DNA of 64,000 bases from Ensifer adhaerens (GCF_002940685.1 NZ_PNFP01000003.1:434001-498000); one strand, 5' to 3'; positions 26,237 to 35,590 are shown, counted from the stretch's first letter. A program made the numbers and translations. Notes: generated from the sequence alone by a model not told the origin.

Positions 26237-27316
26237 TCATCGTCCCGGAAGGGCCGCGATCGCCGTTGCCGGCGCGGCACTCGATTGATAGGCGGCCTCG
26301 ACCAGGGCCATCGTCTGCCAGGCATCTTCGACCGAGCCGATCAGCTCCTGGTCCTCTCCCACGACGAAACGCTGCAGATTGGCCATGCGGTTGACAAAGG
26401 CATCGGGGAACCAGGCGCCTTCGAGCGGGACCGACACCCAGTCGGCCGCCCCTGCGGGCCGGATCCAGAGCTCGTCCGGCTCGCCCCTGGGATAGTCGAG
26501 GTTGACGCCGAGCTTGACGTAGGCCGCACCCGAGGTTCCGGAGATGCGGAATTCGCAGGCCTGGAACTTGCGGCCGAAATCGTGGTCGTGGTTGACCGAG
26601 AGCGCGCAGCGCACGCGATCGCCATAGTCGAGGATCGCAGCCGTGCGCGTCTGGGCGACCTCGTGGTTCGGATGGCCGATCGTTTTCGCATGCACGCCCA
26701 AGGGATTGCCGAGCAGGCCGCGCACCAGATCCAGATAGTGGATCGAGTGCATCGCGATCTCGATGCGCGGCAGACCTTTCAGGAACGGCCACAGGCCCCA
26801 GGGGGTTGCCTGCGCCAGCCAGGCGTCGAAATCGACGACCTCGCCGAGGTAGCCCTTGGCGATCGCATCTTTCAGCGCCAGCATCATCGGGGCGAAGCGA
26901 AGCTGGAAGTTGACGGCGGCCTTGAGCTTGCGTGTGCGGCAGATCTCCAGAATGGCGGTAGCCGCCGCGAGATCCGACCCCATCGGCTTCTGGATGAGGG
27001 CGGCAGCGCCCACCGGCAACTTGGCGAGGATAGGCGCGTGGGCGGCAGGCGGGGTCGCGAGGTCGAAGATCGCACCTTCGACAGCAAGCGCGTCCGCCTC
27101 GTTGTCGAAGGCCCGGATAGACCATTTGTCTGCAAGCGCAGTCGCCTTGGAATGGTCGGGATCGTAAATCCCGGCAACCGGGAAGCCGGCCTGGCGATAG
27201 GCCGGCAGGTGCGCGTCGCCGACGATGCTGCCGGCGCCGAAGATCACGATCGGCCGCGGTTTAGCGGGCTTCGGCCACCACTGCCTGAGCGCGCCGGGGT
27301 CGAAATTCTCAGCCAT
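26237..27316 (-). CDS. Gfo/Idh/MocA-family oxidoreductase
   Basis: The 359-residue protein has an N-terminal dinucleotide-binding fold ([15 protein letters not shown], about 26-40) and the family Lys-Pro motif [10 protein letters not shown] (about 108-117), where EKP is usual. The C-terminal alpha/beta domain binds the sugar. The N-terminal 20 residues (Trp/Pro-rich) are an extra lead. Such enzymes oxidise or reduce sugars at C1 or C3; here it may be the first dehydrogenase of the pathway, acting on L-fucose or a similar sugar. Its start overlaps the mutarotase stop by 8 bases. Confidence 0.82.
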   Translation of the reverse strand: MAENFDPGALRQWWPKPAKPRPIVIFGAGSIVGDAHLPAYRQAGFPVAGIYDPDHSKATALADKWSIRAFDNEADALAVEGAIFDLATPPAAHAPILAKLPVGAAALIQKPMGSDLAAATAILEICRTRKLKAAVNFQLRFAPMMLALKDAIAKGYLGEVVDFDAWLAQATPWGLWPFLKGLPRIEIAMHSIHYLDLVRGLLGNPLGVHAKTIGHPNHEVAQTRTAAILDYGDRVRCALSVNHDHDFGRKFQACEFRISGTSGAAYVKLGVNLDYPRGEPDELWIRPAGAADWVSVPLEGAWFPDAFVNRMANLQRFVVGEDQELIGSVEDAWQTMALVEAAYQSSAAPATAIAALPGR

Positions 27317-27638
27317 GGTGGAAAACCTCCTCCATCATCGCCCACCACTCGCCTTCCTGGCGCGTCTCAAGCGGCTTCTGGCAGGGCATGCAGACAGACC
27401 ACCATTCCTGGTTCTTCGGGTGTGCCGCCATTTTGGCCATGTCGGCCTCGAAATCCGAGCCGACATATTCCCAATAGCCGAACAGCAGGTTCTCCGGTTC
27501 TTTCAGGAAGATCGAGTAGTTGGTGACGTTGCACTCGGAGATCAGCGCGAGGATCTCCGGCCAGACGGCGGCATGCAACGCCTTGTATTCTGCGATCTTC
27601 GACGCTTCGAGGCCGATCACCATTCCCATTCGCTGCAT
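27309..27638 (-). CDS. L-rhamnose/L-fucose mutarotase family (RhaM-like)
   Basis: The 109-residue dimeric ferredoxin-like protein starts at the ATG 27636-27638, with AAGCAAG upstream. MGMVIGLEASKIAEYKALHAAVWPEIL is typical of the RhaM family, as is the WEYVG block and the C-terminal WWAMMEEVFH. The family interconverts the anomers of L-rhamnose and related 6-deoxy sugars, or of L-fucose in dehydrogenase-type pathways. It fits the cluster as the provider of the anomer used by the sugar dehydrogenase. It follows the enolase-superfamily gene after 71 bases. Confidence 0.85.
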   Translation of the reverse strand: MQRMGMVIGLEASKIAEYKALHAAVWPEILALISECNVTNYSIFLKEPENLLFGYWEYVGSDFEADMAKMAAHPKNQEWWSVCMPCQKPLETRQEGEWWAMMEEVFHHG

Positions 27639-27709
27639 CTTGCTTCTCCGCCTCGTCCTATTGCGCAATTCCGAACGCAAAACCGCTTCACACTTTTGCT
27701 GGAATTGCT

Positions 27710-28822
27710 TTAGCCACGAAACTCGCGGGTGAATTCGCCGATCGAGCGTGCTTTCACCGCGTCCCAGTCCCAGGAAATCCCGATGCCCGGCTCGGACGGC
27801 GCTAAAGCGCGGCCGTTCTTGATCTCCATGCCCTTCGTCGTCAGATCGTCGAGCTGCGGAATGTATTCGACATATTTGCCGTTCGGCACGGCACAGACGA
27901 GGCTGACATGCAGTTCCATCAGGAAATGCGGGCAGACCGGGATGTCGAAGGCTTCCGCCGCATGTGCCACCTTCAGCCACGGCGTGATGCCGCCGATGCG
28001 GGCGACGTCCACCTGCACGATCGAGCAGGCGCCCTTCTGCATGTATTCGCGGAAGTGGCGGATCGAATACATCGATTCTCCGACCGCGATCGGCGTCGGC
28101 GTCGAGCGCGTCAGCCGGATATGGCCGTCGAGATCGTCGGCCGGCAGCGGCTCCTCGATCCAGGCGAGATCCAGCTCCTTCAGCCGGGACGCCCGGCGGA
28201 TCGCCTCGTCGACAGTGAAGCCCTGGTTGCAATCCGTCATGATCTCGAAGCCATCGCCGAGCGCCTTGCGCATGGCCGACAGACGATCATAGTCCTCCGA
28301 GCCATGCGGCTTGCCGATCTTCACCTTCGAACCGGAAAAACCCTTGGCCTTGGCGGCGAGCGCATCCTCGACGAGCGCTTCCTTCTCGATATGCAGCCAG
28401 CCGCCCTCGGTGGTGTAGAGCGGGCAGCTATCCTTGGCGCCGCCGGCAAGTTTCCAGAGCGGCAGCTTCTGCTTTTTGGCGCGCATATCCCAAAGGGCGG
28501 TGTCGACGGCGGCCAGCGCCAGCGCGGTGATCGCGCCGATCGTCGTTGCGTGGGTCGCGAACTCCATCTTGTGCCAGATCGCCTCGATGCAATCGGCGTC
28601 CTCGCCAATCAGGATCGGCACCAGGTGGTCGGAGAGCAGCCGCATCACCGACGAACCGCCGGTACCGATCGTGTAGCTGTAGCCAGTGCCCGTCGCGCCA
28701 TCGCTGTCGGTGATGGTGACGATGGGCGTTTCCTGGCTGACGAAGCTCTGGATTGCATCGGTCCGCTTCACCTTCGGCGGCAGGTCGACCATGCGCAGTT
28801 CAATTTTCTCGATTCTTGCCAT
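27710..28822 (-). CDS. Mandelate racemase/muconate lactonizing family enzyme (sugar-acid dehydratase or cycloisomerase)
   Basis: The 370-residue enolase-superfamily protein has Lys-x-Lys in SKVKIGK (about 165-171), metal ligands in TDCNQG, IEEPL and VGESM, and His in CPHFL. These place it in the mandelate racemase subgroup, whose members dehydrate or epimerise sugar acids. It is a different branch from the fuconate dehydratase at 22872, so the operon may process a second sugar acid. It starts two bases before the ABC ATPase stop, so it is cotranscribed with the transporter. The exact substrate is not recognisable. Confidence 0.85.
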   Translation of the reverse strand: MARIEKIELRMVDLPPKVKRTDAIQSFVSQETPIVTITDSDGATGTGYSYTIGTGGSSVMRLLSDHLVPILIGEDADCIEAIWHKMEFATHATTIGAITALALAAVDTALWDMRAKKQKLPLWKLAGGAKDSCPLYTTEGGWLHIEKEALVEDALAAKAKGFSGSKVKIGKPHGSEDYDRLSAMRKALGDGFEIMTDCNQGFTVDEAIRRASRLKELDLAWIEEPLPADDLDGHIRLTRSTPTPIAVGESMYSIRHFREYMQKGACSIVQVDVARIGGITPWLKVAHAAEAFDIPVCPHFLMELHVSLVCAVPNGKYVEYIPQLDDLTTKGMEIKNGRALAPSEPGIGISWDWDAVKARSIGEFTREFRG

Positions 28823-28823
28823 G

Positions 28824-29921
28824 TCAGCCTTCCAGAGCCTTGCCGGTATCGATGTCGAAGAGATGGGCGCGGGAGAGATCGAAGCTCATGCGCACCTTCT
28901 CGCCCGAGGTAAGCGGGCGCGGATTGAGCATGCGTGAAACCCAGTCGCGGCCGTTGAACTGAATGAAGACGAGCGTCTCGTTGCCGAGCGGTTCGGTGAT
29001 CGACACCGGCAATTCCACCTCGTGCACGGCGGCCGGATCGCCGGCATGTAGTCCGTGGCCGCTCGGATAGATATCGTCGGGCCGGAGGCCGAACGTCACC
29101 TTCTGGCCGGGACGCAGCGCATTTGTAAAACGCGGCGGGATCGGCAGCCGCATGCCGCTTACAAAGACCAGCGTGCCGTTGTCGACGATCGCCTCGTCCA
29201 TGTTCATCGGCGGCGAGCCGATGAAGCCGGCGACGAACTTTGTGGCCGGGCGCTGGAACACTTCTTCCGGCGTGCCCACCTGCTCGATGTAACCGTCGCG
29301 CATGATGACGATGCGGTCGGATAGGGTCATCGCCTCGACCTGGTCGTGGGTGACGTAGATCATCGTCGCCTGCATGCGGGCGTGCAGCTTCTTGATCTCG
29401 GTGCGCACCTGGGTGCGCAGCTTCGCATCGAGGTTCGACAAGGGTTCGTCGAACAGGAAGACATCGGGCTGGCGCACGATGGCGCGGCCCATGGCGACGC
29501 GCTGGCGCTGGCCGCCGGAAAGCTGCGACGGCCGCCGCTCCAGGAGATGGCTAAGATCGAGGATGGCAGCCGCCTCGTCGACACGCACCTTGATCTCGTC
29601 CGGCTTGCGTCCTGCGATCTTCAGCGAAAAACCCATGTTTTCGGCGACCGTCATATGCGGGTAGAGCGCGTAAGACTGGAAGACCATGGAGATGTTGCGG
29701 GCGCGCGGCGGCAGGTCGTTGACCTTGCGGCCACCGATCTCGATCGCGCCGTCGCTGACGTCTTCAAGCCCCGCGATCATGCGCAGCGTCGTCGACTTGC
29801 CGCAGCCCGACGGTCCGACGAGCGCGATGAACTCGCGGTCCTTGACCTCGAGATCGATGCCGTGGACGACCTCGAGCGCGCCGTAGCGCTTGACCAGTTT
29901 CCTGAGGGTGACAGGAGCCAT
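28824..29921 (-). CDS. CUT1 ABC transporter ATP-binding protein
   Basis: The 365-residue ATPase has Walker [10 protein letters not shown] (36-44), signature [16 protein letters not shown], Walker [15 protein letters not shown]-loop THDQVEAM and C-terminal TOBE domain. It is of the UgpC/MalK group that serves carbohydrate importers. It follows the permease gene by six bases and precedes the enolase-superfamily gene by one. It energises the importer made with 29928, 30794 and the binding protein at 31773. Confidence 0.9.
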   Translation of the reverse strand: MAPVTLRKLVKRYGALEVVHGIDLEVKDREFIALVGPSGCGKSTTLRMIAGLEDVSDGAIEIGGRKVNDLPPRARNISMVFQSYALYPHMTVAENMGFSLKIAGRKPDEIKVRVDEAAAILDLSHLLERRPSQLSGGQRQRVAMGRAIVRQPDVFLFDEPLSNLDAKLRTQVRTEIKKLHARMQATMIYVTHDQVEAMTLSDRIVIMRDGYIEQVGTPEEVFQRPATKFVAGFIGSPPMNMDEAIVDNGTLVFVSGMRLPIPPRFTNALRPGQKVTFGLRPDDIYPSGHGLHAGDPAAVHEVELPVSITEPLGNETLVFIQFNGRDWVSRMLNPRPLTSGEKVRMSFDLSRAHLFDIDTGKALEG

Positions 29922-29927
29922 GAACGA

Positions 29928-30794
29928 TTATCCTTTCACCGCGCCGAAGGTCAGGCCCGAGACGAGGTGCTTCTGAATGATGAAGGTAAGGGTCAGCGCC
30001 GGGATGATCATCACGACGGCGAGCGCACACATGCCGCGCCAGTCGATGGTGAATTCGGCGGTATAGTCGAGAAGCCCGACCGGCAGGGTCTTGGAATTGA
30101 CCGAGCGGGTGATCTGCGAGGCGAGTGCATATTCGTTCCAGGATGTGAGGAACGCAAAGATGCCGGCAGACGCGATGCCGGGACCGGCGAGCGGAAACTC
30201 CACCTGCCAGAATGCCTGCCACGGCGTGCAGCCGTCGATCTGGGCGGCCTCCGCCAGATCCTTCGGCACCTGCCGGAAGAAGCCGTCGATCAGCCAGATG
30301 GTGAAGGGCACGTTGAGCGCCACATAGGTGAGGATCAGCGAGAAGTGCGTGTCGATGATGCCGGTGCGGGCGTAGAGCATGAACAGCGGCAGCGACAGCG
30401 CAATGCCGGGCACGGCGCGCGTCAGCATGAAGCCGAGGAAGATCGCCGACTTCGCCTTGAAGCGGTAGCGGGCAAAGGCATAGCCGCCGGCCATGCCGAT
30501 CGCAAGCGCGATCACCGTCGAGGTCACCGAGATGATCAGCGAGTTGCGGAAATAGTCCCAGACGGGAACACCCCCCTGCCCCGCGCCCGAGAACATGGCG
30601 CGGTAAGCATCGAGCGAAATGCTCTCAGGGATCCAGACCGGCGGCTTCGCCATGATCTCGACGGTCGGGCGCAATGACGACAGCACGATCCAGAGGCCGG
30701 GCAGGCAGATCACCGCCATGGCGAGAAACAGGCCGATCAGATGCGCTGTCTTGAGCAGGCGGCGGCGCAGGCGGTGCGAAGCGTTGATATCCAT
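29928..30794 (-). CDS. CUT1 ABC transporter permease (MalG-like)
   Basis: The 288-residue inner-membrane protein starts at the ATG 30792-30794, which overlaps the previous stop. Six membrane segments are seen. The EAA motif is KDLAEAAQIDGCTPWQAFWQVEFPL (about 190-214). It forms the translocation channel with the permease at 30794-31690 for an L-fucose-type sugar or oligosaccharide. Confidence 0.9.
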   Translation of the reverse strand: MDINASHRLRRRLLKTAHLIGLFLAMAVICLPGLWIVLSSLRPTVEIMAKPPVWIPESISLDAYRAMFSGAGQGGVPVWDYFRNSLIISVTSTVIALAIGMAGGYAFARYRFKAKSAIFLGFMLTRAVPGIALSLPLFMLYARTGIIDTHFSLILTYVALNVPFTIWLIDGFFRQVPKDLAEAAQIDGCTPWQAFWQVEFPLAGPGIASAGIFAFLTSWNEYALASQITRSVNSKTLPVGLLDYTAEFTIDWRGMCALAVVMIIPALTLTFIIQKHLVSGLTFGAVKG

Positions 30795-31690
30795 TACCAC
30801 TCGGCTCCGATCTGCTGGCGCGCCGCGGCGAGCTTGCGGAAGAAATAGACGGTGAAGACGATCGACAACAGGATCGCGACATAGGCCATGGCGTTGGCGA
30901 GCCCCATGCGGGCGTCCGCATAGGCCGTGCGGCCGACGAGCGTCCACAGAAGCTCGGTGCGCTTGGCCGGGCCGCCATCGGTCATGATCTTGACGATGTC
31001 ATAGGCCCGCGCCACGTCGAGCGAACGGATCGTCATGGCGATGAAGGCAAAGGGCATGAGATAGGGCCAGGTGACATAGCGGAAGGTCTGCCAGGGCGTG
31101 CAGCCGTCGACATGGGCGGCCTCGACCGGATCCTTCGGCATCGCAAGCAGGCCGGCAAGGATCAGGATGGCAAAGACGGCGGTCGAGGACCAGACTTCGG
31201 CGATGATGATGGAAAGCAGCGCCAGATTGCCGTCGATCAGCCAGGGGATCGCCTGGTCGGTCAGCCCCAGCGACTGCAGCGCATTGTTGACGAAGCCGAT
31301 ATTGTCGTTGAACAGGAACTTGAACTGGAAGCCGACCAGCACCGGCGAAAACATCATTGGAAACATCATCATGGTGCGCAGCAGGCGCTGGCCATGGGTC
31401 GCCTTGTTGACGAGCAGCGCCAGCCCGAGGCCGAGCAGCATTTCGGCATTGAGCGCCACCGTCAGCAACAGCACGGTGCGGCCGAAGGCGATCCAGAACT
31501 CGGCATTACCGAGAACGGTCATGTAGTTGCGCAGGCCGACAAAGACCCACAACGTCTCAGGCCTGGTCAACCGGAACGGCGTGAAGCTCGAATAGAAGGA
31601 AAACATCAGCGGCAGGACGATGACCGCCGCAAGCACGACGAAGGCCGGAAGCAGAAGCAGGGCCGGTGCTGACAATTTCTTGAGCTTCAT
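30794..31690 (-). CDS. CUT1 ABC transporter permease (MalF-like)
   Basis: The 298-residue inner-membrane protein has six membrane segments. It begins MKLKKLSAPALLLLPAFVV, and the EAA motif is DPVEAAHVDGCTPWQTFRYVTWPYL (about 200-224). It shares the DGCTPWQ block with its partner at 29928-30794. It follows the binding-protein gene after an 82-base gap that carries a stable stem. Confidence 0.9.
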   Translation of the reverse strand: MKLKKLSAPALLLLPAFVVLAAVIVLPLMFSFYSSFTPFRLTRPETLWVFVGLRNYMTVLGNAEFWIAFGRTVLLLTVALNAEMLLGLGLALLVNKATHGQRLLRTMMMFPMMFSPVLVGFQFKFLFNDNIGFVNNALQSLGLTDQAIPWLIDGNLALLSIIIAEVWSSTAVFAILILAGLLAMPKDPVEAAHVDGCTPWQTFRYVTWPYLMPFAFIAMTIRSLDVARAYDIVKIMTDGGPAKRTELLWTLVGRTAYADARMGLANAMAYVAILLSIVFTVYFFRKLAAARQQIGAEW

Positions 31691-31721
31691 CGGGCAGTCC
31701 TGAGGATGATATGAAATGGCT

Positions 31722-31760
31722 GAGGCGGCGCCGGCGCCCTCAAGGCATCGGCGCCGCCTC
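31722..31760 (-). terminator. Intercistronic hairpin after the binding-protein gene
   Basis: GAGGCGGCGCC (31722-31732) and GGCGCCGCCTC (31750-31760) form a perfect 11-bp stem with a 17-base loop. It probably protects or partly terminates the binding-protein mRNA, keeping permease levels lower. Confidence 0.6.
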
Positions 31761-31772
31761 TTTGGTCAGGGG

Positions 31773-33092
31773 TCAGAGCTTGCCCGCGTCTTCGAGAATG
31801 CCGGTCGCCTTTTCGGCGGCGGCATCCAGCGCTTCCTTCGACGTCTTGTCGCCGAGGATGGCGGCCTGCAGTTCCGGATAGACGGCGTTGGAGATCTCGA
31901 TCCACTCGGCGGTCTTTGGAACCGGGAAGGCATGCTTGGCAGCTTCCTGGAAGGCCTGCAGCACCTCTGTCTTATAGGCGTCGCCTGCGGCTTGCTTGAT
32001 GTTGTATTCCCAGACGGCCGTCCGCGTCGGCAGGGGGCCGGCTGCCGATTCCAGCTTCTGGCTGTCCTCGTTGGTCAGCCACCAGACGAGCGAGGCGGCC
32101 GCGTCCTTGTTGGCGCAGTCCTCGGTTACCGAGAAGCCGTGATGGCCCGACCAACCGGTGCGCTTACCGGAGGAACCGGCCGGCTGCACCTTCACGCCGA
32201 CATTGCCGGCGACCTTGGAGGACTTCGGGTCGTTGAAGAAGCTCGCCCAGCCAGGCCAGTCGAGGTTGAGCGCGATCGAGCCCGAGGCAAAGCCCTGGCC
32301 GAGGTCGTCCCAGAGATAGTTGGTCGTGCCCGGGGGCACCGCCTTGTCCTTGTAGAGCTTGACGAACCAGTCGAGCGCGCGCACGCCGGCTTCGGAATTG
32401 AAGGCCGGGCGGCCGTCCTTGTCGAGATATTCGCCACCCTCGGCGACCAGCATTTCATAGAAGCGGCCGTTGATCGCCTCTTCCTTGCCGGCGAACTGCG
32501 TGCCGTAGAAGTTCGGCGGTGCTGCGAAGAATTCGGCCTGGTCGCTCACCTGCGCCCAGGTGTCCGGCGGCGCGAGATCGTAGCCGTACTTGGCCTTGAA
32601 GGCCGTCTTCTTGGCTTCGTCCTGATAGAGGCTCTTCTGGTAATAGAGCGCCGACACGTCGAACTGGGCGCGCGGCAGCATCACCAGCTTGCCGTCGAGC
32701 GTCGAGGCATCGATCAGCGCCGGCACGAACTTGGCGATTTCTTCCGGCGGCAGCAACGCGAGCAGGTCGGTGTAGATGTCGGGATACTGCGGCGCGAAGG
32801 AGGAGTGGTTGGAGCCGACGCACCAGCTGACGCCGCCGGTCGCGATGTCCGACTTGATCTCCTTGTCGAGCTCGAAGTGGTTCTTCTTCGACAGAATGTT
32901 GACCTTGGCGCCGGTCGCCTTCTCCCATTCTCCGATGCGCTCATAGAGCTTTTCGTATTGCTGACCGCCGATCAGCTTGGCGTCGATCGTGACGCCTTCG
33001 AACTTGCCGGGCAGGTCCGCGGCGCTGGCCGCCCCCATCGCGCAGGCAAGCATAAGGACGCCGGCAGAGACGCCGGCAAGCAGCCTTTCCAT
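31773..33092 (-). CDS. CUT1 ABC transporter sugar-binding protein
   Basis: The 439-residue periplasmic protein starts at the ATG 33090-33092, with GGGAGGGA upstream; a GTG two codons earlier is less likely. The signal peptide ends GAASA-ADLPGKF. The body is a family 1 extracellular binding protein with Trp-rich ligand regions (WDDLGQGF, LDWPGWASFF, TGWSGHHGF). It heads the long minus-strand operon of transporter and L-fucose-type enzymes. Its promoter shares a divergent region with the IclR gene, including the TGAAT-N5 type dyad at 33143. Confidence 0.9.
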   Translation of the reverse strand: MERLLAGVSAGVLMLACAMGAASAADLPGKFEGVTIDAKLIGGQQYEKLYERIGEWEKATGAKVNILSKKNHFELDKEIKSDIATGGVSWCVGSNHSSFAPQYPDIYTDLLALLPPEEIAKFVPALIDASTLDGKLVMLPRAQFDVSALYYQKSLYQDEAKKTAFKAKYGYDLAPPDTWAQVSDQAEFFAAPPNFYGTQFAGKEEAINGRFYEMLVAEGGEYLDKDGRPAFNSEAGVRALDWFVKLYKDKAVPPGTTNYLWDDLGQGFASGSIALNLDWPGWASFFNDPKSSKVAGNVGVKVQPAGSSGKRTGWSGHHGFSVTEDCANKDAAASLVWWLTNEDSQKLESAAGPLPTRTAVWEYNIKQAAGDAYKTEVLQAFQEAAKHAFPVPKTAEWIEISNAVYPELQAAILGDKTSKEALDAAAEKATGILEDAGKL

Positions 33093-33133
33093 TTCCACTC
33101 CCTCCCTGGTTCACGCCCTCTTCCCGGCGCGAC

Positions 33134-33161
33134 TTTCTCATTTGTGAGAAACTAATTCATA
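33134..33161. promoter_or_regulatory. Divergent iclR/ABC control region with two dyads
   Basis: TTTCTCA-TTTG-TGAGAAA (33134-33151) is a perfect inverted repeat. Overlapping it, TGTGAGA-AACTA-ATTCATA (33143-33161) is the reverse form of the shared TATGAAT-N5-TTCACA dyad. Closer to iclR, ATAT-GGATATCA-ATAT (33226-33241) is an imperfect palindrome next to a good ribosome site (AAGGAGG). Confidence 0.5.
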
Positions 33162-33257
33162 TACAAACAACAATTTTATGAGGCGTCAAGGGAGAACTTT
33201 CCTTTGTCGGCGGCTTCTTCTGCGTATATGGATATCAATATTCACTAAGGAGGCTTC

Positions 33258-34046
33258 ATGGATACCGAAGAGTCAGATCGCTATCGCGCACCGGCCCTTG
33301 ATAAGGGGCTCGACATTCTCGAGCTGCTCGCCAGCGTCGACGGCGGACTGACGCAGGCGGAGATCTCAAAGCGCCTGAACCGGAGCCCGAACGAGTTCTA
33401 CCGCATGCTCGACCGGCTGGTGCGACGCGGCTATGTCACCCGCATCGACGGCGATCGTTATTCGCTGACGCTGAAGCTGTTCGGGCTTTCGCAACTGCAT
33501 GCGCCGGTGCGCCGGCTTGCCTCCTACGCGACGCCGCTGATGCGCGATCTGGCGCAGCGCTCGAAGCAGGCAAACCACCTCGCGGTGTTCGACCGCGGCT
33601 CCGCTGTGGTTATCGCCCAGCAGGAAGCGCCTGATTACTGGGGGATCTCGATCCGGGTGGGATCGCATATCAGCCTGTTCGATACCGGCTCCGGCCACAT
33701 CCTGCTCGCCTTCCGCTCGGTCGAAGAGCGCGAGATGATGATTGCGGAACATGCCAAGAGCAAGGACGAGGTTCCGCGCGGACCGGAGTTCTACGCCCGC
33801 CTCGACCAGATCCAAGAGCGCGGCTACGAGATGATGGCGAGCGCCCAGACGGCCGGCGTCTACAACCTCTCGGCGCCGATCCTCGGGCCCGATGGACGGG
33901 GGATTGCCGCGTTGACCGTGCCCTATATCGCACTCGTCAACGCGCCGTCGGCCCCGGATATCACCGAAACCATCGCCCTGCTTCTGAAAACAGCCGAGCA
34001 ACTGTCGACGCTTGCGGGTTCGGACGTGGTGCCGGCAACCGATTGA
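33258..34046 (+). CDS. IclR-family transcriptional regulator
   Basis: The 262-residue regulator has an N-terminal winged helix (about 12-70; LTQAEISKRLNRSPNEFYRMLDRLVRRGYV) and an IclR effector domain (about 85-255). The ATG follows AAGGAGGCTTC. It is divergent from the CUT1 transporter/enzyme operon and directly upstream of the lactonase gene. It is therefore the best candidate for the regulator of the L-fucose-type cluster, and perhaps of the TATGAAT-N5-ATTCATA sites at 22718, 33143, 34075 and 39555; this is inference. Confidence 0.9.
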   Translation: MDTEESDRYRAPALDKGLDILELLASVDGGLTQAEISKRLNRSPNEFYRMLDRLVRRGYVTRIDGDRYSLTLKLFGLSQLHAPVRRLASYATPLMRDLAQRSKQANHLAVFDRGSAVVIAQQEAPDYWGISIRVGSHISLFDTGSGHILLAFRSVEEREMMIAEHAKSKDEVPRGPEFYARLDQIQERGYEMMASAQTAGVYNLSAPILGPDGRGIAALTVPYIALVNAPSAPDITETIALLLKTAEQLSTLAGSDVVPATD

Positions 34047-34074
34047 CGCCGGCCTGCGACGGCCGTACTTCTTA

Positions 34075-34093
34075 TTTGAATAACCCATTCTTA
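34075..34093. promoter_or_regulatory. TGAAT-N5-ATTC dyad before the lactonase gene
   Basis: TTTGAAT-AACCC-ATTCTTA lies 30 bases before the TTG start at 34123. It matches the shared dyad at 22718, 33143 and 39555. Confidence 0.5.
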
Positions 34094-34122
34094 TGTGGGC
34101 TGCCAATCGGAGGAGAAGCGCC

Positions 34123-34959
34123 TTGATCATCGACACCCATCTTCACCTCATCGACAGGGCGAAGCTCAGCTATCCGTGGCTTTCCGGGGTGCCGGCGCTC
34201 GACCACGACTTTCTGTACGCGACCTATGAGCGCGAGGCCCGCCGGCTCGGCATCGAGGCGGCTCTGCACATGGAGGTCGACGTCGCGCCCTCGGAGATCG
34301 AGAAGGAGACGGCCGAAATCGCGCGGCTCGCAAGCCAGCCGGACAGTCTGCTCAAGGGCGCCATCGCCGCCTGCCGGCCCGAAGACGATGGCTTTGCGGC
34401 CTATCTCGAGCGTCAGGAGGCACACGGCTTCGTCAAAGGGTTTCGCCGGGTGCTGCATGTCATGCCCGACGACCTCTCCGAGCAGCCGACCTTCCGCGAC
34501 AACATCCGCAAGCTTGGCGGACGCCGCTTCACCTTCGACCTCTGCGTGCTGCCGCACCAGATCGAAAAGGCGATCGCGCTTGCCGATCTTGCGCCCGACC
34601 TTCAGTTCATCCTCGACCATTGCGGCGTTCCCGACATTCGCGCCGGCACTGAACATCCCTGGCGCGAACGCATGAGCGAGATCGCCCGCCGTCCGAACGT
34701 GACGGCGAAGATTTCAGGCGTCGTCGCCTATGCCGACGAGACCTGGCAGGTCGAAACGCTGCGTCCCTATGTCGAGCACACGATCGGCGTCTTCGGCTGG
34801 GACCGGATCGTCTGGGGAAGCGACTGGCCGGTCTGCACGCTCGGCGGTAACCTCTCGACCTGGGTCGGGGCGACCCATGCGCTTATCGAAGGCTGCAGCG
34901 CGGAGGAAAAACGCAAGCTGCTTTCTGGCAATGCGCGGCGCATCTGGAAGCTCGCTTAG
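34123..34959 (+). CDS. Amidohydrolase; probable L-fuconolactonase
   Basis: The 278-residue metal-dependent hydrolase of the COG3618 amidohydrolase-2 family hydrolyses L-fucono-lactone to L-fuconate. I place the start at TTG 34123 because GGAGGAG lies eight bases upstream and the family begins with the metal-binding IDTHLHL strand. Later motifs are LDHCGVP (about 163-169) and WGSDWPV (metal Asp, about 237-243). An in-frame ATG at 34093 would add ten residues but overlaps the dyad and has no ribosome site. It links the sugar dehydrogenase step to the fuconate dehydratase at 22872. Confidence 0.87.
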   Translation: MIIDTHLHLIDRAKLSYPWLSGVPALDHDFLYATYEREARRLGIEAALHMEVDVAPSEIEKETAEIARLASQPDSLLKGAIAACRPEDDGFAAYLERQEAHGFVKGFRRVLHVMPDDLSEQPTFRDNIRKLGGRRFTFDLCVLPHQIEKAIALADLAPDLQFILDHCGVPDIRAGTEHPWRERMSEIARRPNVTAKISGVVAYADETWQVETLRPYVEHTIGVFGWDRIVWGSDWPVCTLGGNLSTWVGATHALIEGCSAEEKRKLLSGNARRIWKLA

Positions 34960-35083
34960 GGTGGAGGGCCGCGGGCCGATAACCGAAAGCTCTTGGATGC
35001 GCTCTTATGGATGGCCCGGTCGGTTGGCCGCTGGCGCAATCTGCCCGAACGGCTTGGCGGGACGAGGATCGATGGCAGATCTT

Positions 35084-35479
35084 TCAGGCCAGGATCTCGG
35101 CGGCGAATACCTTCTGGACGATCTGCCAGCGCCCGTTGAGGTAAAAGCACGACAGCAGATCGGTCACCTCGCGGGGCGGGATCCGCAGTCGGAGCTTGAG
35201 CAGCGCCATGTCACGGGCAATGGCGATGGAGAGGATTTGATCGGCGCGCACGCTGCCGGCATCCTGCGGTGAGGTCAGGCTCCGGACCGCATCGAGCCAA
35301 GCGGCAACAGGGGTAACCACCACGCTGTTGCCATCGCCGCGCCTAGTGACCAAGGCCGCGGGGTCGAAGATGGTCGCGAACTTGTCAGCGTCCATCGCAT
35401 AGGCGGCATCGAAGTAGGTTTTGGCTAAGGCGATCAATTCATCTATGTTTCCGGCCGGGTGCGTGTTCTGCTGCGTCAT
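35084..35479 (-). CDS. SnoaL/lumazine-binding-like (NTF2 fold) protein
   Basis: The 131-residue protein starts at the ATG 35477-35479, with AAGGGA upstream; the frame extends seven codons further without a better signal. The pattern of an N-terminal helix (NIDELIALAKTYFDAAYAMDADKFATIFDPAALV) followed by strands and LNGRWQIVQKVFA is that of the NTF2-like family of small ligand-binding or isomerase proteins. The family function is not fixed. It is divergent from the LysR gene at 35591, which probably controls it through the dyads in the 111-base gap. Confidence 0.75.
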   Translation of the reverse strand: MTQQNTHPAGNIDELIALAKTYFDAAYAMDADKFATIFDPAALVTRRGDGNSVVVTPVAAWLDAVRSLTSPQDAGSVRADQILSIAIARDMALLKLRLRIPPREVTDLLSCFYLNGRWQIVQKVFAAEILA

Positions 35480-35513
35480 GGTGGTTCCCTTCAACTCCAA
35501 TGTCCAGCAGACT

Positions 35514-35562
35514 ATAAGGACGGGGCGGCAATGGTTAGTTCGCGCGCGCTAATCAGCCTTAT
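35514..35562. promoter_or_regulatory. LysR-type divergent control region
   Basis: ATAAGG (35514-35519) and CCTTAT (35557-35562) form an outer repeat. Inside, TTAG-N10-CTAA (35535-35552) is a dyad around a CG run. The layout is typical of a LysR-controlled divergent promoter. Confidence 0.4.
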
Positions 35563-35590
35563 AAGCTGAGCTAAGCAATCGAGGACGATC

